A stretch of 19,576 bases of DNA. Source: Lishizhenia sp033720595 (lineage in GTDB: Bacteria > Bacteroidota > Bacteroidia > Flavobacteriales_D > Crocinitomicaceae). Within the stretch, counting starts at the first letter, position 1; every line of letters begins with the position of its first letter. The stretch covers positions 1 to 19,576 of the forward strand of contig NZ_JAWWCF010000034.1 in NCBI RefSeq assembly GCF_033720595.1. The letters are read 5' to 3'. A program made the position numbers and the translations under genes. Of this stretch, positions 8,502-15,591 are shown piece by piece. The notes beneath the pieces are model-generated. The model was not told the origin of the DNA. It saw only the letters and a program-made list of their open reading frames with translations, and did not search any database.

Positions 8502-8515
8502 TAACTAAGTTTTAA

Positions 8516-10660
8516 TTATCCGTTAATCACCATAGAGTAGATGATAAGGTTTTGTTCAACTTGGCTAAGAACAAGTAATTCTTGGGTATCCTTTTGATAA
8601 ACAAACGAAAGTAAAGCCTCTCCTTCCTTAGGCCAGTTTTTCATTAACTTGCCTTCATTATTAAAGAGGTAAACATTATTTTCTAATTGATCTAAAATAA
8701 GCGTATAATATTTCCCCTTTACCTCGAAAGTATGAATTTGTGTGACTTCCTGATTACTCTTATTGATATGGGTTAATTCATCTCCATAAGCACTGTAAAC
8801 ATGAATTACTCCATCCTTTAAACCATATAAATAATGATTATCCTGCCATACTTTTGAACCAACGATATTTCCTACCACTTCACCTGAAATGTTCAACAGA
8901 ATATTTTTCTCTTGTTGAGGTAAAACAGAAATAACATCTCCTCCAGACTTTAAATTAAGATTTGAAAAATTACTGGCTTTACTTTTCAATTTTGATTTTT
9001 CCAATTCCACACAAAATGCTTCTGCTGTAGTACTCACCCAAGCACTTAAAGTACCTTTTCTATTTAGGCCATGAACTTTTCCAACAATTGCTTCCCGTGC
9101 TGTTTTTTGAATGATGAGCTCCATTCCCTTAGCATTAAGCATTATCACTTCTCCAGCACTTGTACCAAAGATGTATTTTGATTGCCCTCTCCAGGATACA
9201 GCAGCGAACTCGGCGGTTAATTCATTGTCAAATTTCACCGGAAACCCATTCACTTGGTTACCCTTTAAATCGAGAATGTAAAATTCATTTGCCGTTGTAA
9301 ATGCAACTTGATGCTTTTTATTTTGATAAACATCAACCACTTTAAGGTTTTGAATATCTCCCTCTACTTTCCCTTGCCAAAGTAAATCACCCTTGCGTCC
9401 ATACAAAAAATAGGCTCCATCCTTGGCACTTACAAAATATGAGTAAGAAGCTCTGATATGATCCCAAATGGGTAATACATCATGTAATGCTTTCCCCACT
9501 GCTATGGTTCTAACCTTACTTTTAGGAGTTGTGGCAGGCAGTGTAATATCACCTGTAGTTTTATCCACTTTAAAACTTTGAACTTCCGAATAACTAATAC
9601 TTGTTCCTTTATTTTCTCTAATACTTCTAAAATGGACTTCATTGGTAAGGTCGCCATATACACGTTGTTGCTTAGCAACATTTAGTGCTAGTGTTTTACC
9701 TAATTTATAATGTAATGCAATCTGTTTACACAGCTCCTGATTCTCTGCAATCACTACTTTATCTTCCACCTCTAAGACATAAATAGCCCCTTCTTTCTTA
9801 CGCGGAAATTCACTTGTTAATTGGAAGCCTTCAAAATGCTTCACATCATTTTCCAGGTAGTTGGTGTCCACTTTATCGCTTCTTTCTAAAAGAATTAAGA
9901 TAGGATTTTGTTGCGCACTGTAATCCGAAATGATAAATGGATTTCCTTTCAATTTCCCTGTTACAATTCCCTTATCTACCCATTCCGCCATTACACCATT
10001 GCGATAAACACTATCTTGATTTTCTAGGTAATGATATTGATAAAAGGTATAATCTTCTACCTCTTCTGGTACCACATAAGCAAAGTTCAATTGATCATCC
10101 ACAGCTAACCCCATGGCTTGTTGAGCAAGCTTACTTTTATATTGATAATTCCCTTGGGCCGTTCTGTATACATCTGTGTTAGCGCCATTCGTAAAATCTA
10201 CCAAACTTGCAGATGCATTTTTATCATTGAGTCCTAAAAAATGTGCTTTCTCCTCGTTTAATTTTAATTTGTTTTTTGCCACCAAAACAAAATTACCCTT
10301 GTTGAAATACACTTCCTCTTGCGTAATGTTGAGTGCTTTGGTAAAATCTTCTAGCTCCTGTTTGGACCATTTTCTCTTTTGTTCTGCAATGAAAAATGAT
10401 CGATTCGCTGAAAAGTAATACTTCAAGTGAGTAAATGAGGTTGGAACCTCTACATTTAGATAAGTATTTCTGGTATTCAGAATGTTTTTTACGTCACCTA
10501 TTTCATTCCATCTATTCACAACAAGAACAGCGCTATCTTCCGCATTAAATACATATTCTGGATGATAAGAAAACTTCTCTTTTTCTATCAGAGAGAAACC
10601 CGCATAAGCTATCCACGCTAAGCTTCCTATAAATAGAATGATAATCAACACTGTTCTCAT
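8516..10660 (-). CDS. Membrane-anchored propeller-like protein of unknown function
   Basis: This is a 714-residue protein I do not recognise. A single N-terminal hydrophobic helix (about residues 4-23, VLIIILFIGSLAWIAYAGF) without a clear cleavage site suggests an inner-membrane anchor with a large periplasmic part. The first ~360 residues form a mixed domain with FNAEDSAVLVVNRWNEIGD near its start. From about residue 380 to the end there are repeated beta-strand units such as YFLYGRKGDLLWQGKVEG, FYILDLKGNQVNGFPVKF, VIMLNAKGMELI and VYLFNNEGKLMKNWP. They alternate like PQQ/FG-GAP-type propeller blades and probably fold as a beta-propeller. No catalytic motif is visible. It follows rnhB on the same strand after a 76-base gap with no terminator, so cotranscription is possible, but there is no functional tie to RNase HII. 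A promoter in that gap is not convincing. Confidence 0.75.
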   Translation of the reverse strand: MRTVLIIILFIGSLAWIAYAGFSLIEKEKFSYHPEYVFNAEDSAVLVVNRWNEIGDVKNILNTRNTYLNVEVPTSFTHLKYYFSANRSFFIAEQKRKWSKQELEDFTKALNITQEEVYFNKGNFVLVAKNKLKLNEEKAHFLGLNDKNASASLVDFTNGANTDVYRTAQGNYQYKSKLAQQAMGLAVDDQLNFAYVVPEEVEDYTFYQYHYLENQDSVYRNGVMAEWVDKGIVTGKLKGNPFIISDYSAQQNPILILLERSDKVDTNYLENDVKHFEGFQLTSEFPRKKEGAIYVLEVEDKVVIAENQELCKQIALHYKLGKTLALNVAKQQRVYGDLTNEVHFRSIRENKGTSISYSEVQSFKVDKTTGDITLPATTPKSKVRTIAVGKALHDVLPIWDHIRASYSYFVSAKDGAYFLYGRKGDLLWQGKVEGDIQNLKVVDVYQNKKHQVAFTTANEFYILDLKGNQVNGFPVKFDNELTAEFAAVSWRGQSKYIFGTSAGEVIMLNAKGMELIIQKTAREAIVGKVHGLNRKGTLSAWVSTTAEAFCVELEKSKLKSKASNFSNLNLKSGGDVISVLPQQEKNILLNISGEVVGNIVGSKVWQDNHYLYGLKDGVIHVYSAYGDELTHINKSNQEVTQIHTFEVKGKYYTLILDQLENNVYLFNNEGKLMKNWPKEGEALLSFVYQKDTQELLVLSQVEQNLIIYSMVING

Positions 10661-10736
10661 GGCAACTAAATTAACTCAATTCTTGCGCCTTTAGATTCGG
10701 CAAAATAAAAGATGCAAACATTTCACCTTTAAAAAA

Positions 10737-11345
10737 CTAAAACTTCAGGGATAGCTGTTCATCTGAAAGTAACTTAAAACTCTTTCTATGATAGGGAGTT
10801 TCTCCATGTTCGAAGATGGCAGCTCTGTGTTTCTTGGTGGGGTAACCTTTGTTCTTTTTCCAATCATAATAAGGATACTTCTCATGTAGTTGATTCATGA
10901 TGTCATCTCTATACGTTTTGGCCAAAACAGAAGCTGCTGCTATACTCAAGTACCTTCCATCCCCTTTTATCATACACGTATGTTCTACATTTGGATAAGG
11001 GTTAAAGCGATTTCCATCTATTAACAAATGATCCGGTTTAATTTTGAGAAGATCAATTGCTCTATGCATGGCTAAAAAACTAGCATTTAAAATGTTGATC
11101 TTATCGATTTCTTCGTGGTCAACAATTCCAACCCCATAAGCAAGCGCTTGTTCTTCAATTATCGGTCTGAGCAAATCACGTTGCTTTTCGCTTAGCTTTT
11201 TAGAATCATTTAAGAGTTCATGTTCAAAATCTTCTGGTAGTATTACCGCTGCTGCCACTACAGGTCCGGATAAACACCCTCTTCCCGCTTCGTCACAACC
11301 TGCCTCCACTCGGCCCTCCACTTCAAACGCTAATAGATTTCCCAT
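10737..11345 (-). CDS. rnhB: Ribonuclease HII
   Basis: This 202-residue enzyme cuts the RNA strand of RNA-DNA hybrids and removes misincorporated ribonucleotides from DNA in the cytoplasm. The four acidic catalytic positions are present: D18-E19 in GCDEAGRGCLSGPVVAAAVIL, D110 in LLIDGNRF, and D147 in IAAASVLAKTYRDD. The C-terminal KKNKGYPTKKHRAAIFEHG and YHRKSFKLL are also typical of the family. An ATG at 11393 would add 16 residues. I prefer 11345 because tandem -7 boxes lie between the two ATGs, so a transcript from them could not include the upstream one, and 202 residues is the usual length. The gene is divergent from the small secreted protein at 11524. Confidence 0.95.
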   Translation of the reverse strand: MGNLLAFEVEGRVEAGCDEAGRGCLSGPVVAAAVILPEDFEHELLNDSKKLSEKQRDLLRPIIEEQALAYGVGIVDHEEIDKINILNASFLAMHRAIDLLKIKPDHLLIDGNRFNPYPNVEHTCMIKGDGRYLSIAAASVLAKTYRDDIMNQLHEKYPYYDWKKNKGYPTKKHRAAIFEHGETPYHRKSFKLLSDEQLSLKF

Positions 11346-11351
11346 AAAATG

Positions 11352-11367
11352 CAAGATTACAAAATTA
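11352..11367 (-). promoter_or_regulatory. Tandem -7 boxes before rnhB
   Basis: On the minus strand a perfect box TAATTTTG (11367 to 11360) is followed immediately by TAATCTTG (11359 to 11352), one base off the TAnnTTTG consensus. They end 14 and 6 bases before the ATG at 11345. The nearer box would give a leaderless or nearly leaderless transcript. No clear TTG -33 element is seen. Confidence 0.5.
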
Positions 11368-11523
11368 TCAGTAAGATGAAATCTGAACGGCATAAAACTT
11401 GTTCTAAAAATCTTTGGTGGAAGTGGAGCAACTTTTAACCGTTTATTTACGTTTAATATGTTAGGAAAGTAATTTATTGCTATTAACTTTAGGAATGAAA
11501 TGCTTGACTATAAAACAAAAAAC

Positions 11524-11892
11524 ATGAAAAAATTATTTACATTCTTATTAGTAGTTACTTGCAGCTTTTTGAGTTTCGGACAAGAAAACCAGGCTGTAGC
11601 AGAGGGTACGGAAACAACATTTAGCGAAGCTGTAGCTAGTGGTGTGTTTTACTTTATCTTACCTGAAGGAACAAGTGCTGAAGAAGTAAAAAAGAACAGT
11701 GCATACTATACCAACTTCTTTACAGTAGAGTATGATGCAACTACACGCAAGTCTACAATTAAGATGGTAGATAACTCAGCAGAATCAAGACACGTAATTG
11801 TAAGATTTTTAATATCGAATAAAGTAAGAACTGTAAAACTTGGAGCCACAGAATATACCGTTTCTGAGTTTTATGAAAAATATTTAAAATAA
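11524..11892 (+). CDS. Small secreted protein of unknown function
   Basis: This 122-residue protein has a typical Sec signal peptide (MKKLFTFLLVVTCSFLSFGQ), with cleavage likely near residue 19. The mature part is about 100 residues. It alternates short strands and polar turns, with FYFILPEGTSAEEV, FFTVEYDATTRKSTIKMV and VIVRFLISNKVRTVKL, and ends in YTVSEFYEKYLK. No lipobox, motif or family is recognised. An ATG at 11500 is in frame, but the signal peptide begins at 11524, so I use that start. A near-consensus -7 box TAACTTTA lies at 11484-11491. The gene is monocistronic, ending in a strong terminator. Confidence 0.75.
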   Translation: MKKLFTFLLVVTCSFLSFGQENQAVAEGTETTFSEAVASGVFYFILPEGTSAEEVKKNSAYYTNFFTVEYDATTRKSTIKMVDNSAESRHVIVRFLISNKVRTVKLGATEYTVSEFYEKYLK

Positions 11893-11912
11893 AAAACCTT
11901 AATTACCGTAGG

Positions 11913-11943
11913 GCCGCTACTAATTTTTGTAGCGGCTTTTTTT
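11913..11943 (+). terminator. Intrinsic terminator of the small secreted protein gene
   Basis: GCCGCTAC (11913-11920) pairs perfectly with GTAGCGGC (11929-11936) around an 8-base loop, followed by seven Ts. It lies 20 bases after the stop at 11892. Confidence 0.93.
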
Positions 11944-11955
11944 GTGCCAAAAGTT

Positions 11956-11983
11956 TTGATTATTCAACGAAAGCTTATTTTTG
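11956..11983 (+). promoter_or_regulatory. Promoter of the second glycosyltransferase, leaderless-type spacing
   Basis: A TTG (11956-11958) and a perfect -7 box TATTTTTG (11976-11983) are separated by 17 bases. The box ends only 4 bases before the ATG at 11988, so transcription would begin at about the start codon. Confidence 0.6.
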
Positions 11984-11987
11984 AAGA

Positions 11988-13064
11988 ATGGCGAATTCTG
12001 GGAAACACATCTTCTTTTTAGCACCTTACCCTAAAGGCGCCGCACCTTCTCAACGTTTTCGTTTTGAGCAATACTTGGACTATCTCAAGGAGCAGGGCTT
12101 TAACTACTCCTTCCACCCTTTTTATGACCAAAAAGCATGGGAAACCTTATACGCGCAAGGAAAAACCGGGGTTAAACTTTTTCATCTTTTGCGCAGTTTT
12201 ATGCGTAGAACCTTATTGATGTTTCAACTGCACCGGGCTGATTATATTTTTGTTCACCGCGAGATGAGTCATGTTGGACCGCCAATTTTTGAATGGATTA
12301 CCACCAAAGTATTGAGAAAGAAATTTATTTACGATTTCGACGATGCGATTTGGCTTCCCAATTACAGTGAGCAAAACGCCAAGTTCCAAAAATTAAAGAT
12401 GTACAAAAAAGTCTTTCGCATTATGCGATGGGCCAATCAAGTAACTGCTGGAAATACTTTTTTATGTAAAAAAGCGCGAGAATTTAATCCACACGTTCAA
12501 TTCTTACCCACCACCATAGATTTACATTACCACACTGCTGAAGCTAAAAAAGAAGGTAAACTAACCATAGGTTGGACAGGTTCTCACACTACGGCTAAAT
12601 ACTTACACGACTTAGTACCCGTTATTCAGGAATTGAATAACAAATATGATTTTGATTTTTTAGTTATTTCGAATGAAAATCCAGGTTTAGACCTACCCAA
12701 CTTAAAATACATACCTTGGGAGAAAAACAGTGAAATTAAAGATTTAAATCTGATAGATATTGGTATCATGCCCTTAGAGGATAGCGTATGGACACACGGT
12801 AAATGTGCCTTCAAAATATTGCAATACATGGCCCTGTCTAAAGCTTGTGTAGCCTCACCCGTTGGTGCAAATCTTACCGTTATTAAGGAAGGTGAAAATG
12901 CCTTATTTGCACAGTCCGAAAAAGAATGGTACGATGCACTTGAAAAACTAATCTTCGATGAAAATCTACGCTATGAATTAGGAGAGAATGCTTTTGAAAC
13001 CGTTAAGAATCATTACTCGGTTGTGGCTAATCGCGAAAAATACCTGTCATTATTTCAGAAATAA
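11988..13064 (+). CDS. Glycosyltransferase, GT4-like
   Basis: This 358-residue protein has a GT-B type layout. It opens with IFFLAPYPKGAAPSQRFRFEQYLDYL, where the PxGxxPSQRFR segment is common in such transferases. The N-terminal half contains YIFVHREM and KFIYDFDDAIW. The C-terminal half has the donor-binding IGWTGSHTTAKYL and IDIGIMPLEDS. A conserved FKILQYMALSKACVASPVGANLTVIKEGENALFA block follows, where other family members carry the nucleotide-sugar contacts. No membrane segment is seen. It probably acts at the cytoplasmic face in envelope glycan synthesis; substrates are unknown. It shows no obvious close similarity to the transferase at 2281. It is expressed from its own promoter and has no clear terminator before yebC. 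Confidence 0.88.
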   Translation: MANSGKHIFFLAPYPKGAAPSQRFRFEQYLDYLKEQGFNYSFHPFYDQKAWETLYAQGKTGVKLFHLLRSFMRRTLLMFQLHRADYIFVHREMSHVGPPIFEWITTKVLRKKFIYDFDDAIWLPNYSEQNAKFQKLKMYKKVFRIMRWANQVTAGNTFLCKKAREFNPHVQFLPTTIDLHYHTAEAKKEGKLTIGWTGSHTTAKYLHDLVPVIQELNNKYDFDFLVISNENPGLDLPNLKYIPWEKNSEIKDLNLIDIGIMPLEDSVWTHGKCAFKILQYMALSKACVASPVGANLTVIKEGENALFAQSEKEWYDALEKLIFDENLRYELGENAFETVKNHYSVVANREKYLSLFQK

Positions 13065-13108
13065 AGGCTTAAGCCCGCTCATAACTAGGCAAATTCCTAA
13101 CATTTTTT

Positions 13109-13116
13109 TACTTTTG
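13109..13116 (+). promoter_or_regulatory. -7 element of the yebC promoter
   Basis: TACTTTTG matches TAnnTTTG perfectly and lies 24 bases before the ATG at 13141. No TTG is found at the usual -33 distance. Confidence 0.5.
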
Positions 13117-13140
13117 AATTCCTAAAATTTAAGACAAGAA

Positions 13141-13854
13141 ATGGGTAGAGCATTTGAATATCGCCGAGCTGCGAAAGAGAAACGATGGGATAAGATGTCG
13201 AAATTATTCCCAAAACTTGCTAAGGCCATCACTATGGCGGCAAAAGAAGGTGGAGATGATCCTGCTATGAATGCTACTTTGCGTACTGCGATTCAAAACG
13301 CCAAGGCGCAAAACATGCCAAAAGACAATATAGAAAACGCCATTAAAAGAGCGACGTCTAAGGATGTTGAAAACTATACAGAGGTTAATTACGAAGGAAA
13401 AGGACCTCATGGTGTATTGGTTTACGTTGAGTGTGCTACAGACAATACAACAAGAACAGTTGCCAACGTAAAATCTTATTTTAACAAAGCAGGTGGTTCT
13501 GTAGTTCCTAATGGTTCTTTAGAATTTATGTTTAATCGTAAGGCGGTGTTTAGAATTGAAGAAAACATTGATGCCTTAGATGTTGAAGAACTTGAATTTG
13601 AATTGATCGACGCTGGTTTAGAAGAAATCATTAAAGAGGAAGATAACATTACTATTTACGGTGACTACACAAGCTTTGGTACTTTGCAAACCGCTTTGGA
13701 AGAAAAGAACATAGAAGTAGCTAAAGCCAACTTGCAGCGTATTCCTACAAGCTCCGTAGAATTTACTGAAGAGCAATTGGTAGATATTGAAAAGATGTTA
13801 GATAAGATTGAGGATGACGATGACATCCAACAAGTCTTTACAAATATTGCTTAA
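13141..13854 (+). CDS. yebC: YebC/PmpR-family regulatory protein
   Basis: This 237-residue cytoplasmic protein belongs to the YebC family, members of which act as transcriptional regulators or, for some paralogues, in relieving ribosome stalling. The family opening MGRAFEYRRAAKEKRWDKMSK is clear, followed by KLAKAITMAAKEGGDDPAMN and LRTAIQNAKAQNMPKDNIENAIKRA. The middle and last domains carry YEGKGPHGVLVYVECATDNTTRTVANVKSYFNKAGG and GSLEFMFNRK. The length is slightly under the usual ~240-250. The tail is acidic (KMLDKIEDDDDIQQVF). Which of the two proposed roles applies here cannot be decided from sequence. The gene ends at a bidirectional terminator. Confidence 0.95.
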   Translation: MGRAFEYRRAAKEKRWDKMSKLFPKLAKAITMAAKEGGDDPAMNATLRTAIQNAKAQNMPKDNIENAIKRATSKDVENYTEVNYEGKGPHGVLVYVECATDNTTRTVANVKSYFNKAGGSVVPNGSLEFMFNRKAVFRIEENIDALDVEELEFELIDAGLEEIIKEEDNITIYGDYTSFGTLQTALEEKNIEVAKANLQRIPTSSVEFTEEQLVDIEKMLDKIEDDDDIQQVFTNIA

Positions 13855-13870
13855 TTCTTTAAAGCATTAA

Positions 13871-13903
13871 AAAGCCGAGTGAATATTTCACCCGGCTTTT
13901 TTT
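13871..13903. terminator. Bidirectional terminator between yebC and the DUF4382 gene
   Basis: AAAGCCG-A-GTGAA pairs with TTCAC-C-CGGCTTT (13871-13883 with 13887-13899) around a 3-base loop with one mismatch. Seven Ts follow on the plus strand, and five Ts follow on the minus strand. It therefore serves both convergent genes. Confidence 0.88.
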
Positions 13904-13940
13904 CTGTCTTCGTTATTAGCTGTTATAGCGCGCTAAAATC

Positions 13941-14456
13941 TTATAGCGTATCTACTACTTTCAATACTGGCTTCAACATGTACTTCCCGTTACCTGTTTG
14001 GTGAACTGAAGCTTCTGCGTCGAAGTCTATCAATAATTCTACACCATCATCTGGTATATTTACATTCTTAATTTTTAAACCTGATTGTTGTCCTGAAGGT
14101 GTTTTTAAATCGTGGTACACGCTATCCACTAAAACAGTATTTGCGTCACCTAATAAAAATCTTAATTCAGTAATTACACCCACTGGCAAAGATGCGTCAT
14201 ATGCTACCTCAAATGAATTGGTGTCTTGGTATTCTAACAGATCGTAAATTCCTTGATTCGTCGGTAAGTCATACCATCCCGATTGGTTTGGATCGTCTGC
14301 GTCAATTTGAGCACTAACTTGTTCTATTTCTACATTAACCTCTTGGTAATCACCAGGAGCATCTGTCATTCTTATACGTAAAGAAGCTTCTTCGCTTTTT
14401 TCACATGAGAAAAATAAAACTGATAGTGCAAGTAATGATAAAATCTTGTTTTTCAT
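13941..14456 (-). CDS. DUF4382 domain lipoprotein
   Basis: This is a 171-residue predicted lipoprotein with signal MKNKILSLLALSVLFFSC, Cys18 as the lipidation site, and EKSEEA after it. The mature domain starts with LRIRMTDAPGDYQEVNVEIEQV, the hallmark of DUF4382, and continues with GWYDLPTNQGIYDLLEYQD and ELRFLLGDANTVLVD. The C-terminus VELLIDFDAEASVHQTGNGKYMLKPVLKVV also fits. The family is thought to adopt a beta-sandwich fold, but its function is unknown. The frame upstream to a TTG at 14498 adds residues unlike a signal peptide, so I chose the ATG at 14456. It is monocistronic, with its own promoter and a shared terminator. Confidence 0.88.
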   Translation of the reverse strand: MKNKILSLLALSVLFFSCEKSEEASLRIRMTDAPGDYQEVNVEIEQVSAQIDADDPNQSGWYDLPTNQGIYDLLEYQDTNSFEVAYDASLPVGVITELRFLLGDANTVLVDSVYHDLKTPSGQQSGLKIKNVNIPDDGVELLIDFDAEASVHQTGNGKYMLKPVLKVVDTL

Positions 14457-14480
14457 GGTTCTAAATATTTTAGTACACCA

Positions 14481-14512
14481 CAAAGATAAGGGAGACAACA
14501 GCCTGATTCCAA
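14481..14512 (-). promoter_or_regulatory. Promoter of the DUF4382 lipoprotein gene
   Basis: On the minus strand a perfect -7 box TATCTTTG (14488 to 14481) has a TTG (14512 to 14510) 21 bases upstream, and lies 24 bases before the ATG at 14456. Confidence 0.65.
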
Positions 14513-14893
14513 AATTATCCCTTCCTAATAGAATCTAGTTTATTATTCGCATCCCCTTAGTTATTTTCAGTCAATTCATTTAAGAGGGGGGAGTGTTTTC
14601 ACCTAAATAAACCGTTGATTACCTACGCTATAACAGACCAAATACAAGGAAAAGTGAAGTCTTGAATTTCTTTAGTACTACAAGGATTACATTCTCTAAA
14701 ACCGTATCAAAACACACGGTAATAGGGCTTTTAAAAAATAATCAAAGAGTTTAGTATGCATGTGCTTTTCTCCTTTGATGGATAAACAATGATGAAACAA
14801 TAAAGGAAGGGAAATAAAATAATTTCAATCTTCAGGGAAATTAACCTTTAGTTACAAGAAGCGTAATTTTAAGCCGCAAAAATGATGTAACTA
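14513..14893. other. Non-coding gap between the DUF4382 promoter and the response regulator
   Basis: These 381 bases lie upstream of the DUF4382 promoter and downstream of the two-component operon. No coding frame of useful length, tRNA, repeat or perfect TAnnTTTG box is seen on either strand. The only structure noted is the stem-loop at 14698-14720, a candidate weak terminator for the operon. An unrecognised small RNA cannot be excluded. Confidence 0.6.
14698..14720 (-). terminator. Weak candidate terminator of the SulP-MoeB-HK-RR operon
   Basis: On the minus strand ACCGTGT pairs with ATACGGT (one G-T wobble) around a 6-base loop, followed by TTTTA. The wobble pairs only in minus-strand RNA, which favours that direction. 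It lies about 170 bases after the response regulator stop, which is long. Confidence 0.35.
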
Positions 14894-15586
14894 TTATCCG
14901 TTAACAACCTCCAATTTAAAGCCAATTCCATGCACATTTTCTATGCTCACGTTGGTATCTTGACTTAAATATTTGCGCAATTTCGTAATAAAAACATCCA
15001 AACTTCTTCCCACAAAATAATCATCTTGCCCCCAAACGGCGTTTAAAACAATTTCTCTGGGCAACACTTGGTTTTTGAATTTACACAGCATGTTGAGTAT
15101 TTGGGCTTCCTTTTTCGTCAATTTCTTTTCAAATTCCGAATGCGTCAGCATGTAATTGTCTTTGTCGTAAGTATAAGTACCTAGTTTGACGATATGTTCT
15201 TCCTCCTCTTCTACTTCAACATTTACCCTTTTCAACAAAGCTTTTACACGAAATTGCAATTCTTCATGAGAAAAAGGTTTGGTTAAATAATCGTCTCCAC
15301 CGGCCTTAAATCCTTCAATTTTATCTTCGGTCATGGATTTGGCCGTTAAAAAAAGAATAGGAACATCCGCATTTACCTTTCTTACATCACGCGCAAGCAT
15401 AAAACCATCTTTCTTAGGCATCATCACGTCAAAAATACAAAGGTGAAAATGAGCTTCGTTAAAGGCTTTAAATCCTTCTTTTCCATCTGAAGCCAAATGT
15501 ACATCGTAGCCTAAAGATTTCAATTGATCTGCAATGATAAATCCTAAACTCGTGTCGTCTTCACATAAAAGAATTTTCGCTTTCAT
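14894..15586 (-). CDS. OmpR/PhoB-type response regulator
   Basis: This 230-residue cytoplasmic regulator has an N-terminal receiver domain (about 1-120) with the acidic pair E9-D10-D11, the phosphoacceptor D53 in CIFDVMMPKKDG, T81 in LFLTAKS and the conserved K103-P104. The C-terminal winged-helix DNA-binding domain (about 130-228) has LTKKEAQILNMLCKFKNQVLPREIVLNAVWG and ends in RSLDVFITKLRKYLS plus VHGIGFKLEV. A Glu-rich linker (VEVEEEEEH) joins them. It resembles the RprY-like regulators of Bacteroidota. It starts 5 bases after the stop of the histidine kinase gene, its evident partner. Its targets are unknown. Confidence 0.93.
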   Translation of the reverse strand: MKAKILLCEDDTSLGFIIADQLKSLGYDVHLASDGKEGFKAFNEAHFHLCIFDVMMPKKDGFMLARDVRKVNADVPILFLTAKSMTEDKIEGFKAGGDDYLTKPFSHEELQFRVKALLKRVNVEVEEEEEHIVKLGTYTYDKDNYMLTHSEFEKKLTKKEAQILNMLCKFKNQVLPREIVLNAVWGQDDYFVGRSLDVFITKLRKYLSQDTNVSIENVHGIGFKLEVVNG

Positions 15587-15591
15587 ACTTA

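Noticed and set aside
9937..10418. Plus-strand open frames opposite the 714-residue gene
   Set aside because: They are antisense shadows with low-complexity hydrophobic content and no upstream promoter box.
13066..13075. Perfect palindrome GGCTTAAGCC after the second glycosyltransferase stop
   Set aside because: It has no room for a loop and no T-tract, so it is not a terminator. A single 10-base palindrome is not evidence of an operator.
13926..13935. Palindrome TAGCGCGCTA and a nearby TTATAGCG direct repeat
   Set aside because: It lies between the bidirectional terminator and the DUF4382 stop, where no regulatory role is expected. It is short enough to arise by chance.
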